Source of the DNA: JAQUCI01 sp034932685
GTDB lineage: Bacteria > Bacillota_I > Bacilli_A > Erysipelotrichales > Erysipelotrichaceae
Assembly (NCBI GenBank): GCA_034932685.1
Contig: JAYFOM010000013.1
Span: 1 to 42,552 of the forward strand
Length of the DNA stretch: 42,552 nt
Direction of reading: 5' to 3'
Shown here one piece after another: positions 1 through 7,840 of this stretch; position 1 is the stretch's first letter; the number at the start of each line of letters is the position of its first letter. The position numbers and the translations under genes were made by a program. The notes beneath the pieces are model-generated. The model had not been told where the DNA came from, did not search any database, and saw only the letters and a list, made by a program, of their open reading frames with translations.

Positions 1-68
1 ACAACATCCCAATGGCCACACTTAATTATCTAACACCTCTTGAAATGAGAGAAAAACTAAATAACTAA
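1..68 (+). CDS. IS3-like transposase, C-terminal fragment
   Basis: An open frame enters from the left edge and stops at TAA 66-68. It encodes about 21 residues ending NIPMATLNYLTPLEMREKLNN. The pattern aLgYlTP-E is the usual C-terminus of IS3/IS150-type integrase-domain transposases (family knowledge). Only the last residues are visible, so activity and exact family cannot be judged. The right end of the element probably lies between the stop and about position 120, where the sequence reads GGTCTCA, but no left end is available to pair with it. It sits upstream of a tRNA gene. Confidence 0.5.
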   Translation, partial: NIPMATLNYLTPLEMREKLNN

Positions 69-224
69 CTTAAATATTATTTTACATGATGACATTTTTT
101 ATTCTTAGAATTTGGTCTCACATCATTTACAAGTATACAAAGCATTTAAAACAATAATAATCTAATCAAATGCATTTTAATGATGTATAAGTCAATTCTA
201 TTTAATGGTGTCATCATTTTCTAT

Positions 225-252
225 TTGCATAAAAAAGCTTATCTGTTACAAT
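225..252 (+). promoter_or_regulatory. Promoter of tRNA-Pro
   Basis: A -35 box TTGCAT (225-230) and a -10 box TACAAT (247-252) are separated by 16 bases, and the tRNA starts 11 bases after the -10. This fits a housekeeping sigma promoter driving the tRNA directly. Confidence 0.65.
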
Positions 253-262
253 ATTTAAGTAT

Positions 263-339
263 CGGGATGTAGCACAGCTTGGTAGTGCACTTCCTTAGGG
301 AGGAAGGGGTCGCAGGTTCAAATCCTGTCATTCCGACCA
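263..339 (+). tRNA. tRNA-Pro (anticodon AGG)
   Basis: A full cloverleaf can be drawn. The acceptor stem is CGGGATG paired with CATTCCG (one G-T pair). The D arm is GCAC/GTGC, the anticodon stem CTTCC/GGAAG with loop TTAGGGA, and the T arm GCAGG/CCTGT with TTCAAAT. The discriminator is A and CCA is encoded at 337-339. The anticodon at 297-299 is AGG, which reads CCU proline codons. The acceptor stem begins with the C-G pairing usual for bacterial tRNA-Pro. An A at wobble position 34 is uncommon in bacteria outside tRNA-Arg(ACG). The gene has its own promoter and terminator. Confidence 0.93.
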
Positions 340-346
340 TTGTGAT

Positions 347-373
347 AAAAGAGGTTTTAAGACCTCTTTTTTT
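347..373 (+). terminator. Intrinsic terminator of tRNA-Pro
   Basis: The sequence AAAAGAGGT (347-355), loop TTTAAG, then ACCTCTTTT (362-370) followed by more T forms a 9-bp stem with a T tract, just downstream of the tRNA. Confidence 0.85.
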
Positions 374-389
374 CAATTTACACCTCTTA

Positions 390-398
390 TGGTATAAT
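390..398 (+). promoter_or_regulatory. Extended -10 promoter of the GNAT gene
   Basis: The motif TGGTATAAT is a perfect extended -10 (TGnTATAAT). The start codon of the next gene is at 406, so transcription from this box would begin at about 405-406, giving an mRNA with essentially no leader. No Shine-Dalgarno sequence precedes the ATG, which agrees. Confidence 0.6.
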
Positions 399-405
399 AA
401 ATAGT

Positions 406-1113
406 ATGAAAAACAAAAAAGATTTAGCACTAAATTATTTACAAAAGAATTATCTCGCAAACATCGATTTAATTGAACCAATAAGGATCGATCAAGCAGA
501 AATCATCTACGTTGATGATGACATCGTTTTGATCAAAGAACTAAGATCAAACATTTATATGATGGTAACAAGCGATCTAGCAAACGCAAGTAAGATTATT
601 GATACTATTAGCGATATTCAGTGTTTTCGTACTAATCAAAAAGAACAAATGAACTATGTCGCACAGAAGTTTAATCTAAAAGAAACCTTCATATGTAAGC
701 AATTAGTCTATGAAACTAAAGAATTATTACCTGAATCAAAAAGAATGACTTTTAAACCATTAAATATGGACTATTACTCTCTTATTAAAGCTAACTATGA
801 TTTAATAGCCGATGATGATATCAAAAAACATCTAGTTGATGAAGATCTATATGGTGGTTTTATAAATGATGAGTTGGTTGGTTTTATTGGAACCCATCTT
901 GAAGGAAGTATTGGTTTACTTTTTGTAATGCCCAATCATCGTAAGAAAGGTTACGCAACTGATCTTGAAAGTTTCATGATCAACACTCAAATAAAACAAG
1001 GACTAGTTCCATTTGCCCAAGTTAAGCTTGGTAATCATGCCTCTTTTGCGGTTCAACGTAAACTAAACATGACGCTTTGTGATGATATCATTTATTGGGC
1101 TTTTAATACCTGA
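406..1113 (+). CDS. GNAT-family N-acetyltransferase
   Basis: This 235-residue protein carries a C-terminal GNAT fold. Its acetyl-CoA-binding motif A is around residues 168-185 (GSIGLLFVMPNHRKKGYAT; the R-K-K-G-Y-A part is the pyrophosphate loop). The N-terminal ~110 residues are poorly conserved and probably form a substrate-binding half, as in FR47-like and two-domain GNATs. The acceptor substrate cannot be read from the sequence. The ATG is preceded by TATAAT rather than an SD, so translation is likely leaderless. The next gene starts 2 bases after the TGA stop, so the two are probably co-transcribed. The TGA stop shows that TGA is not a Trp codon here. Confidence 0.8.
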   Translation: MKNKKDLALNYLQKNYLANIDLIEPIRIDQAEIIYVDDDIVLIKELRSNIYMMVTSDLANASKIIDTISDIQCFRTNQKEQMNYVAQKFNLKETFICKQLVYETKELLPESKRMTFKPLNMDYYSLIKANYDLIADDDIKKHLVDEDLYGGFINDELVGFIGTHLEGSIGLLFVMPNHRKKGYATDLESFMINTQIKQGLVPFAQVKLGNHASFAVQRKLNMTLCDDIIYWAFNT

Positions 1114-1115
1114 TC

Positions 1116-1799
1116 ATGCATTTAACGGTTAATGGTATCACCTTATACTATGAAGTAACTGGTGATAAAAAACCGTTAATCTTATTACATGGTAATGATG
1201 AAGATCATACCCTTTTTAATGGGCTTGTTAGTAAACTAGAAAATGATCATCAGGTTTTTACACTTGATACCCGTGGTTTTGGATTAAGTGAGCAAAACTG
1301 TTTTTTAAGCTATGATTTGATGGCTGATGATCTAGCTCATTTTATTAATAAATTAAAGATATTTAAGCCTATCATTTATGGTTTTAGTGATGGCGGCATC
1401 ATAGCACTGCTTTTTACCATCAAATACCCTGATGTTGTTGATAGAGTGATTGTCAGTGGTGTTAATATTCATCCATTTGGCTTAAAACTTAACGTTTATC
1501 GCTATTACCTATTTGAGTATCTAAAAACCAAGGATCCTAAAATTTTATTAATGTTAAGTTCTCCTTGGTTTAAAAGAAGTGATCTTAGATCAATCAAAGC
1601 GGAAGTAATAATAATTGTTGGTGCAAATGATGTTATTCGATTAAGCCACACTAAACTAATCGCCAAATGCATTTTAAAGCACAAGTTAATGATCGTAGAT
1701 CATGAAGACCACGCAAGTTATGTTAGCGATAATGATAAACTTTATGATATTATTCTACCCTATCTAAGCGATGATACGATAATAGATCCTAGCTGTTAA
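1116..1799 (+). CDS. Alpha/beta hydrolase
   Basis: A 227-residue alpha/beta-hydrolase-fold protein. Visible are the oxyanion-hole segment LLHGN (about residues 23-27), the nucleophile elbow GFSDGG (about 89-94, Ser in the middle), a late acid in VGANDV (about 168-173) and a C-terminal His in DHEDHASY. It resembles small esterases and carboxylic-ester hydrolases; the substrate is unknown. There is no SD and it follows the GNAT gene by 2 bases, so translation is probably coupled. Its 3' end overlaps the convergent permease gene by 36 bases. Confidence 0.78.
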   Translation: MHLTVNGITLYYEVTGDKKPLILLHGNDEDHTLFNGLVSKLENDHQVFTLDTRGFGLSEQNCFLSYDLMADDLAHFINKLKIFKPIIYGFSDGGIIALLFTIKYPDVVDRVIVSGVNIHPFGLKLNVYRYYLFEYLKTKDPKILLMLSSPWFKRSDLRSIKAEVIIIVGANDVIRLSHTKLIAKCILKHKLMIVDHEDHASYVSDNDKLYDIILPYLSDDTIIDPSC

Positions 1800-3716
1800 G
1801 GTATATATAATACGATAGATCAAGATAAAGATCAGTACGGTTATCACAGTACATATTAGAAATAATTTGATATCACTTAATCCAAATAAGGCTAACATTT
1901 TTGTGATCATCTTAAACGCAAAACCAATATGAATGATCGCAAAAAGTAGTGGTAAGAAGAATACCATTTTAATTTGGTAATTGATCGATGCTTTTGTTTC
2001 TTCATCACTCATACCAACATTCTTTAAAATAAGATATCGTTGTTTATCGTCATATCCTTCTGACACTTGTTTATAATAGATAATTAAAGCTGTAGCGATC
2101 AAAAACAATGATCCTAAAAAGATACCGATAAAAAGTAACCCGCCATACAAGCCATAAAAGGACTCTTTGATCACGTTTTTACCGCTTAACCTTGTTTGAT
2201 TATCACCAACATTGTATAATCCTTCGTTAAATGTTTGGATATTTTCGTTTTCACCACTAAGGTTAAAAGCGATCTTGTAATCAAGCAATGAACTTATATC
2301 ATTATCTGTAACTATTAACAGGCTTTGTTTATCTTTTATCACTATTAGATAATTATCAACAGAACTGATCAATGCATTATCAATACCTTTTATATTAATA
2401 TCATTAAGCTTAGTCTTGATTTTCATATCATGATCATTATAGATAATATGATCATATTGGTAAGTGTTACTTGGATCATAAAACAGTATTTCATTATCAT
2501 CTAAAGTCATATTTTGATCATGAATGACATTGTATTGTTCTAATAGTACAAAGGTAATAAGGGCATACTTATTTGCATTTTCATCATAATCACTTTTAAA
2601 GTAATTATCTTGATAACCTGCCCATACATTTAGATATTCAAAAGCCACGAAATCATTTAACTCAGTTTGCGTTTGATCACTTAACTCATATACTTCTTTT
2701 AATACCGTATTATTATATTGGTCTGTTTGCGAATTGGTTGTTAGTACTACATCATATGGATACTGCTTGTTTAAAGCTTGTTCTTGGCCTGCATATAATG
2801 ATACCGTTGTTGAGATTGTGACTAAGACCATTGTACTTAATATACATATGTTAGCCAGTCCAATCGCATTTTGTTTTAAACGATATATCATTCCTGATAT
2901 AACTGGAAAATGATGACTTTGATAATAGAATTTCTGATTTGATCTTAGACCATTTAATATGGTTATACTACCACTTGTAAACAATGCATAAGTACCAATC
3001 ATTACTAGTAAAACAGCGATAAAAAACATTCCCAACGCAATGATTGGATCTTCAATCATCATAGCAATCAAATATCCTGTAATTAAGCTAACAAAACCGA
3101 TAATGGTAATGATCAGTTTTGATCTTGGTTGTTTTTCGCCAGCCTTTTGTTGGGTAAATAAAGCAATGGGATCATTGATCACAATCTGCATAGTATTATA
3201 AATTAAGATGATAAAAAAGATAAATCCAAATAGCACAAGTGTAACAAGAAGAGCGATAAATGAGAATTTTAAATCAAAACTTGAAACACTTTTTAATAAC
3301 AAAGTTAATAAGTAAAAAATCCCTTTACCAAATACGTAGCCTAAACAAATCCCAACTAACAATGTAAATAATGTGATGATCAAGCCTTCAATAAATAGTA
3401 CTAACGCTATCTGTCTTTTATTAAATCCTAACACGTTATAAAGACTAATCTCTTTCTTTCGTCTTTTAGCGATAAAGCTATTAGTGTAAAAAAGAAAGAT
3501 GATCGCAAAGATACCAATGACATATAAACCAAATACCAGTATCTGTCGCATCTCTTCACCACCACCAATACTGCTTAAGTTGGTACTAAAAGTAATAGCT
3601 CCCATCATATAAAACATACTGATAGTGATAATCCATGTCAAAATGTATGGTAAAAATAATTCTTTATTGCGTTTAATATTGATTAGACCAAGCTTAACAT
3701 AAAATAGTTTAAACAT
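1764..3716 (-). CDS. FtsX-type ABC transporter permease (BceB-like)
   Basis: A membrane protein of about 650 residues with FtsX-like topology. One N-terminal TM lies at about residues 18-40 and three more between 50 and 170. Further TM segments at 200-260 and 285-310 precede a large extracellular loop of roughly 200 residues (about 310-510), and three TMs close the C-terminus. A single long extracellular loop in the second half is typical of BceB-type peptide-sensing or detoxifying transporters. The ATG at 3716 is chosen because GAGG sits 6 bases upstream; the GTG at 3728 lies inside that SD context. It overlaps the ATPase gene by 8 bases. No two-component system is adjacent, so antimicrobial-peptide resistance is only a guess. 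Confidence 0.82.
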   Translation of the reverse strand: MFKLFYVKLGLINIKRNKELFLPYILTWIITISMFYMMGAITFSTNLSSIGGGEEMRQILVFGLYVIGIFAIIFLFYTNSFIAKRRKKEISLYNVLGFNKRQIALVLFIEGLIITLFTLLVGICLGYVFGKGIFYLLTLLLKSVSSFDLKFSFIALLVTLVLFGFIFFIILIYNTMQIVINDPIALFTQQKAGEKQPRSKLIITIIGFVSLITGYLIAMMIEDPIIALGMFFIAVLLVMIGTYALFTSGSITILNGLRSNQKFYYQSHHFPVISGMIYRLKQNAIGLANICILSTMVLVTISTTVSLYAGQEQALNKQYPYDVVLTTNSQTDQYNNTVLKEVYELSDQTQTELNDFVAFEYLNVWAGYQDNYFKSDYDENANKYALITFVLLEQYNVIHDQNMTLDDNEILFYDPSNTYQYDHIIYNDHDMKIKTKLNDINIKGIDNALISSVDNYLIVIKDKQSLLIVTDNDISSLLDYKIAFNLSGENENIQTFNEGLYNVGDNQTRLSGKNVIKESFYGLYGGLLFIGIFLGSLFLIATALIIYYKQVSEGYDDKQRYLILKNVGMSDEETKASINYQIKMVFFLPLLFAIIHIGFAFKMITKMLALFGLSDIKLFLICTVITVLIFILIYRIIYTLTARIYYRIIA

Positions 3717-4473
3717 TTTCTTCCTCACTACTCAATCTAGTTAAAACTGATGCTATTGCTTGATATAGTTCATGATCATTTTTCTGTTCACGATATAGCT
3801 GATAAAAGATGTTACCATCTTTAATAAAAAGAATGCGGTTAGCTTTACTCGCAGCTAAAATACTATGGGTTACCATTAATACGGTTTGACCATTTTTATT
3901 TACTTCACTAAATATTTGTAGTAGTTGATCAGTTGCCTTAGAATCAAGTGAGCCTGTTGGCTCATCAGCTAAAAGGATTTTGGGATTATTGATCAAAGCA
4001 CGTGCTACTGCTGTTCTTTGTTTTTCGCCACCACTTACCTCATAAGGAAACTTATTTAATAAGTGCTCAATCTTAAGTGCTTTTACAAGTGGGATCAAGC
4101 GCTTATCTAATTCTTTAACTGGCGTATTCTTTAATACTAATGGTAATAAGATATTGTCTTTGATTGAAAAAGTATCAAGCAAGTTAAATTCTTGAAATAC
4201 AAATCCTAAATTATCGCGTCTAAAAGTGGTTAAATCTTTATCTTTGATCTTATTAACATCAAGATCTGATAGTATTATCGTCCCTGATGTTGGTTTATCA
4301 AGTGTAGCTAAAAGATTAAGCAAAGTTGTCTTACCACTTCCAGATTCACCCATGATCGCAACATATTCACCGGTTTCGACCTTAAAGCTTATCTCATTTA
4401 ATGCTAAAACCTGATTCTGTTTAAATCTTGTAGTGTATACTTTCTTTAAACTCATTACATTTAAAAGTGTCAT
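3709..4473 (-). CDS. ABC transporter ATPase (BceA/MacB type)
   Basis: The roughly 254-residue ATPase partner of the downstream FtsX-type permease. Walker A GESGSGKTT is near residues 42-50, the Q-loop FQEFNLLDT near 94-102, the signature VSGGEKQR near 145-152, Walker B LLADEPTGSLD near 166-176 and the H-loop VTHS near 202. The order and the GSLD after Walker B are typical of the MacB/LolD/BceA subfamily. The ATG at 4473 has AGGAGG with 5-base spacing; upstream ATGs at 4476 and 4491 are in frame but less well placed. A terminator hairpin lies directly upstream, so no ordinary promoter fits between it and the start. Confidence 0.88.
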   Translation of the reverse strand: MTLLNVMSLKKVYTTRFKQNQVLALNEISFKVETGEYVAIMGESGSGKTTLLNLLATLDKPTSGTIILSDLDVNKIKDKDLTTFRRDNLGFVFQEFNLLDTFSIKDNILLPLVLKNTPVKELDKRLIPLVKALKIEHLLNKFPYEVSGGEKQRTAVARALINNPKILLADEPTGSLDSKATDQLLQIFSEVNKNGQTVLMVTHSILAASKANRILFIKDGNIFYQLYREQKNDHELYQAIASVLTRLSSEEENV

Positions 4474-4488
4474 CATTACCTCCTGTAA

Positions 4489-4522
4489 CATAAAACATCG
4501 CCCTTTATTATGGACGATGTTT
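4489..4522 (-). terminator. Intrinsic terminator after the Alg13-like gene
   Basis: On the minus strand AAACATCGTCC and GGGCGATGTTT form an 11-bp stem (one U-G pair) around an 8-base loop, followed by TT and A/T-rich sequence. It ends only about 10 bases before the SD of the ABC ATPase gene. Confidence 0.65.
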
Positions 4523-4549
4523 ATTAATATATTATTAATAGTTTATTAG

Positions 4550-5032
4550 TTAACTATTAGTTTTGATGTAATCATTGATCAATGTAATGATATTTGTAGT
4601 ATTACTATTAAATGGCATTGCTTTAAAGTTTTTCGCTTCTGTTAGTAAATCTTCTAGTTTGTTCATTTGCCATAATGGTAAGATACAACCATCTTGGCTT
4701 AATTTTTTGATAATCTCAACTTGATGGTCATTAGTATGTTCACTGTAAGCTTTTAAGCGTGGTGCAGCGATCACTACTTTATCATATTTTAAGGCAGTGA
4801 TTATCGTTCCAACCCCACCATGAGTTATTACGACACTGGCTTGTTTAAGTAATTTTTCAAATTGATCAGCTGCCATAAAATCAAATATCTGCATGTATTC
4901 ACTATGATACGTCGTTAAACCAGCTTGAACGATCACCTCTTCTGTGATCACTTTTAATTTGATCAGTTCTTCGATCGTTTCAAGCAGCCGCTTAAAACTC
5001 TTATCTTGTGTTCCAAGTGTTACTAATATCAT
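4550..5032 (-). CDS. Glycosyltransferase, Alg13-like catalytic half (PssE/CpsG type)
   Basis: About 160 residues of the GT28 C-terminal type. It begins MILVTLGTQDKSFKRLL (family: MIFVTVGT) and has the UDP-sugar-binding segment SVVITHGGVGTIITAL near residues 70-86. Such proteins act as the sugar-nucleotide-binding half of a split transferase with an Alg14-like membrane partner, which is the gene immediately upstream. The ATG at 5032 overlaps the partner's TAA (TAATG), indicating translational coupling. An in-frame ATG at 5044 would add four residues not found in the family. There are no other polysaccharide genes beside it, so a glycolipid role is possible. Confidence 0.82.
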   Translation of the reverse strand: MILVTLGTQDKSFKRLLETIEELIKLKVITEEVIVQAGLTTYHSEYMQIFDFMAADQFEKLLKQASVVITHGGVGTIITALKYDKVVIAAPRLKAYSEHTNDHQVEIIKKLSQDGCILPLWQMNKLEDLLTEAKNFKAMPFNSNTTNIITLINDYIKTNS

Positions 5033-5499
5033 TAGTAAATCCATCCTTTATAGATTGCTTTGGGATAAAGCTTTAACATAGATTCCCATTGCACAATAAA
5101 AAGATCAGCGATTGGGTAAATCATTTTTCCCGTCATGGTTTTAGTTTCTATATTAGCGAAAGTCTCAATATAGATGATCTTTGTCTTAAACAACTTTGCG
5201 ATATAACAAATTGGTACTGCTGTATGAGTTCCTGTAGTTATGATGAATTTAGGTTTAATCTTAATATAAAGCCAAAGCGACTTTAAACAGTTAAAACTAA
5301 ATTTAAAGATATAGCTAAATAGATGATCTTTTGATCCAAATATTAAGTAATCAATACGCTTACCATACTGCTCTTTCATATCAATTGTCATCTTTGTTTT
5401 TTCGGTCACTAAATGATAGTCAAAATCATTAAACATTGGCTTTAATTGTAATAGTTCTGATAAATGACCACCGGTGCTTGCGATAAATAGTACTTTCAT
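5032..5499 (-). CDS. Alg14-like membrane-anchoring glycosyltransferase subunit (PssD/CpsF type)
   Basis: A 155-residue protein starting MKVLFIASTGGHLSEL, the Alg14 signature (TGGHL), with a conserved TTGTHTAVPICYIAKL segment near 88-104. In Alg13/Alg14-type systems this subunit holds the membrane and acceptor-binding functions and recruits the catalytic partner, encoded next with a 1-base overlap. Its ATG has AAAGG 5 bases upstream and lies only 12 bases beyond the ptsI terminator. The pair could transfer GlcA, Gal or HexNAc; the donor is not readable from sequence. Confidence 0.82.
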   Translation of the reverse strand: MKVLFIASTGGHLSELLQLKPMFNDFDYHLVTEKTKMTIDMKEQYGKRIDYLIFGSKDHLFSYIFKFSFNCLKSLWLYIKIKPKFIITTGTHTAVPICYIAKLFKTKIIYIETFANIETKTMTGKMIYPIADLFIVQWESMLKLYPKAIYKGWIY

Positions 5500-5510
5500 A
5501 TTAACCTTTC

Positions 5511-5537
5511 AAAAAAAGAAGAGATTTAACTCTCTTC
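5511..5537 (-). terminator. Intrinsic terminator of ptsI
   Basis: On the minus strand GAAGAGA, loop GTTAAA, TCTCTTC is followed by seven T. It lies 10 bases after the ptsI stop and 12 bases before the Alg14-like start codon. Confidence 0.9.
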
Positions 5538-5546
5538 TATTTTATA

Positions 5547-7250
5547 CTATTTAATTGCTTTTTTCACTAGCTCTTCAACTTCTTCGGCAGTACTCATGCT
5601 CAATGCTTTATTTGCTAGTACTTCCATTTCGCTCTTCTTCAGATTTCTTACCATCTTACGAGCTGATAGGATACTAGTTGCACTCATTGAGAACTCATCT
5701 AATCCCATACCAAGAAGTAGTGGAACAGCGATTTCATCGCCTGCCATCTCACCACACATACCACACCACTTGCCCTCTTTATGAGCACCATCAATCGTCA
5801 TTTTGATCAAACGTAAGATTGAAGGATTTAAAGGTTGATATAAATAAGAAACAGGTTCACTCATACGATCAGCTGCCATTGAATACTGAATAAGGTCATT
5901 AGTGCCAATACTGAAGAAGTCACTAATTTTCGCAAACTGATCAGCTAATACCGCAGCTGCTGGAATCTCAACCATCATACCAACTTCAAAGTTATCACTA
6001 ACCTTTTGGCCTTCTTTGATTAAGTTTGCTTTTTCTTCCATGACAAGTGCTTTGGCTTGTTTGAACTCATCGATAGTTGCGATCATTGGGAACATGATGC
6101 ATAAACGACCATAGATACTAGCTCTTAATAATGCTCTAAGCTGGGTACGGAAGATATCGGTACGATCAAGACATAAACGAATAGCACGATATCCTAAAAA
6201 TGGGTTCATTTCTTCTGGGATTGGTAAGTAAGGTAGTTTCTTATCACCACCAATATCAAGGGTTCTAACAACAACTGGTTTATCCTTCATTACTTCAAGG
6301 ACTGCTTTATAAGCTTCGTATTGTTGGTCTTCAGTTGGTAGTTCATTAGCACCCATATATAAGAACTCTGTGCGATATAAACCAACGCCCTCACCACCAT
6401 TATCCAATACGCCTTTAGCATCTTCAGGAGTACCAATATTACCAACAAGTTCAACATGATGATTATCTAAAGTGACACTTGGTACATCTTTTAAGACTTT
6501 TAAACCTTCTTTAGCTTTTAAGAAAACACTAGCGCGAATATTATGATCATCAATTTCAGCTTGTGTTGGATTTAAAACGATCGTTCCCGCAATGGCATCC
6601 ATAGCGATAACATCATTGTGCTTACATATCTTCATGATACCTGCACAACCAACAACCGCTGGTATTTCTAAACTGCGAGCCATAATGGCACTATGACTGG
6701 TCCTGCCACCCATTTCGGTCGCAAAGCCTTTAGCGAACTGCTTGTTTAATTGGGCAGTATCACTGGGAGTAAGATCGGTCGCAACGATGACGCATTCTTC
6801 ATTAAGCAATGAAAGATCAGGGATGACAACATCCATAATATGACATTTAATGCGATAAGTAACATCTTTGATATCAGCTGCTCTTTCACGGAAGTAATCA
6901 TCATCCATAGCTTCAAACATACCGATAAAAGTGCTGGCAACTTGATCAACAGCGAATTCAGCGTTAACCTTTTCACCATTGATAATGGATTTAACTTGAT
7001 CTAAGAATTCTGGATCATTCGCAACCATTAAATGGGCATCAAAGATAGCTAATTCTTCATCAGATAACCGACCGACGGCGGCCTGTTGGATTCGGGTAAT
7101 GTCGGCTTTTGTCTTTTCTAAAGCTTCATCTAAACGCTTTACTTCTACTTCTGGATCAGCGCTTTTGCGTTTGATCTCAAAGGTTGGATGTTCTAGTTTG
7201 TAGACTTTGGCGACGACAACACCACTACTTGCGGCAATTCCTTTTAACAT
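5547..7250 (-). CDS. ptsI: PTS enzyme I (PEP-protein phosphotransferase)
   Basis: A full-length enzyme I of 567 residues. It transfers phosphate from PEP to HPr, the first step of PTS sugar uptake, in the cytoplasm. The phospho-histidine motif GGRTSHSAI is at 181-189 (His186). The PEP-binding TIM-barrel half shows GEGVGLYRTEFLYM, MMVEIPAAAVLAD and FSIGTNDLIQY, and the late CGEMAGD holds the catalytic Cys. The start has GGAGG 6 bases upstream. It is the last gene of a cluster with acyl carrier protein and a small HTH-like gene upstream, and it ends at a strong terminator. The HPr gene is not in the window. Confidence 0.97.
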   Translation of the reverse strand: MLKGIAASSGVVVAKVYKLEHPTFEIKRKSADPEVEVKRLDEALEKTKADITRIQQAAVGRLSDEELAIFDAHLMVANDPEFLDQVKSIINGEKVNAEFAVDQVASTFIGMFEAMDDDYFRERAADIKDVTYRIKCHIMDVVIPDLSLLNEECVIVATDLTPSDTAQLNKQFAKGFATEMGGRTSHSAIMARSLEIPAVVGCAGIMKICKHNDVIAMDAIAGTIVLNPTQAEIDDHNIRASVFLKAKEGLKVLKDVPSVTLDNHHVELVGNIGTPEDAKGVLDNGGEGVGLYRTEFLYMGANELPTEDQQYEAYKAVLEVMKDKPVVVRTLDIGGDKKLPYLPIPEEMNPFLGYRAIRLCLDRTDIFRTQLRALLRASIYGRLCIMFPMIATIDEFKQAKALVMEEKANLIKEGQKVSDNFEVGMMVEIPAAAVLADQFAKISDFFSIGTNDLIQYSMAADRMSEPVSYLYQPLNPSILRLIKMTIDGAHKEGKWCGMCGEMAGDEIAVPLLLGMGLDEFSMSATSILSARKMVRNLKKSEMEVLANKALSMSTAEEVEELVKKAIK

Positions 7251-7264
7251 TTTCTTCCTCCGAT

Positions 7265-7483
7265 TTAAATTTTACTGTTGATAAGATCAACTACATCTTG
7301 TACTGACTTAAGTTTGATCAGTTCTTCATCCTCAAAGACAATGCTTAACCGTTCTTCAACAGTTAAAAGCACCTCAACTAAATCAAGAGAATCTATTCTA
7401 AGATCCTCCATTGTTGCTGAGGCTAAGATTGTTTCACTGGTCTTAGTAACCAATAACTCTTTTAACATTTCAAATGTTTCCAT
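7265..7483 (-). CDS. acpP: Acyl carrier protein
   Basis: A 72-residue acidic protein with the phosphopantetheine-attachment motif RIDSLDLVEV (Ser near residue 32), shorter at the N-terminus than the ~77 residues of typical AcpP. It carries acyl chains for fatty-acid or phospholipid synthesis. GAGG lies 7 bases before the ATG. It stands 14 bases upstream of ptsI and 18 bases downstream of a small unknown gene, away from any fab or pls gene in this window. It could be a dedicated second ACP rather than the housekeeping one. Confidence 0.88.
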   Translation of the reverse strand: METFEMLKELLVTKTSETILASATMEDLRIDSLDLVEVLLTVEERLSIVFEDEELIKLKSVQDVVDLINSKI

Positions 7484-7501
7484 ATAAATACCTCGTTACT
7501 A

Positions 7502-7795
7502 TCATATCATTATTCGATTATGCAGGCAATTGATAAATTGGCTCATGGCTTTGTTCTTCAAGCGATAGTATGTTGTCTTGGAATAATAGCCATTCCACCA
7601 CTGTTTTGGTTTTGGTAAGATAAAATCATTGTGAATGATCCTTAAGCTTTCCTGATCAAGTCTATTAAGACTATGATCGATCAGATTAACAAGATCAATA
7701 TCAAAATAATATAATCGTTGTAATTCATCCTGTTTTTGCTTGTTATACTTTTTGACGATAAAATCAATTAATTTAACTTGATCTTTGTAGGTCAT
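7502..7795 (-). CDS. Small HTH-like protein of unknown function
   Basis: A 97-residue basic protein with no signal peptide. The C-terminal half, KQWWNGYYSKTTYYRLKNKAMSQF in pieces near 62-86, resembles the DNA-binding end of ArpU- or sigma-like small regulators, where S-x-x-T-Y-x-R-x-K-x-x-A forms the recognition helix. Proteins of this general look occur in mollicute-related genomes, but I cannot name the family with certainty. The start has GAGG 7 bases upstream. It lies between the serine hydrolase and acyl carrier protein genes, and close spacing suggests it is transcribed with acpP-ptsI. Confidence 0.6.
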   Translation of the reverse strand: MTYKDQVKLIDFIVKKYNKQKQDELQRLYYFDIDLVNLIDHSLNRLDQESLRIIHNDFILPKPKQWWNGYYSKTTYYRLKNKAMSQFINCLHNRIMI

Positions 7796-7840
7796 ATATT
7801 ATCCTCTTAATAATATATACCAAACAAATGATCAAATATC

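Noticed and set aside
86..217. Inverted copies of ATGATGACA (86-94 and 209-217) near the transposase fragment.
   Set aside because: Nine bases with no extension, and both lie on the same side of the transposase stop, so they cannot be the two ends of that element; chance in AT-rich DNA is likely.
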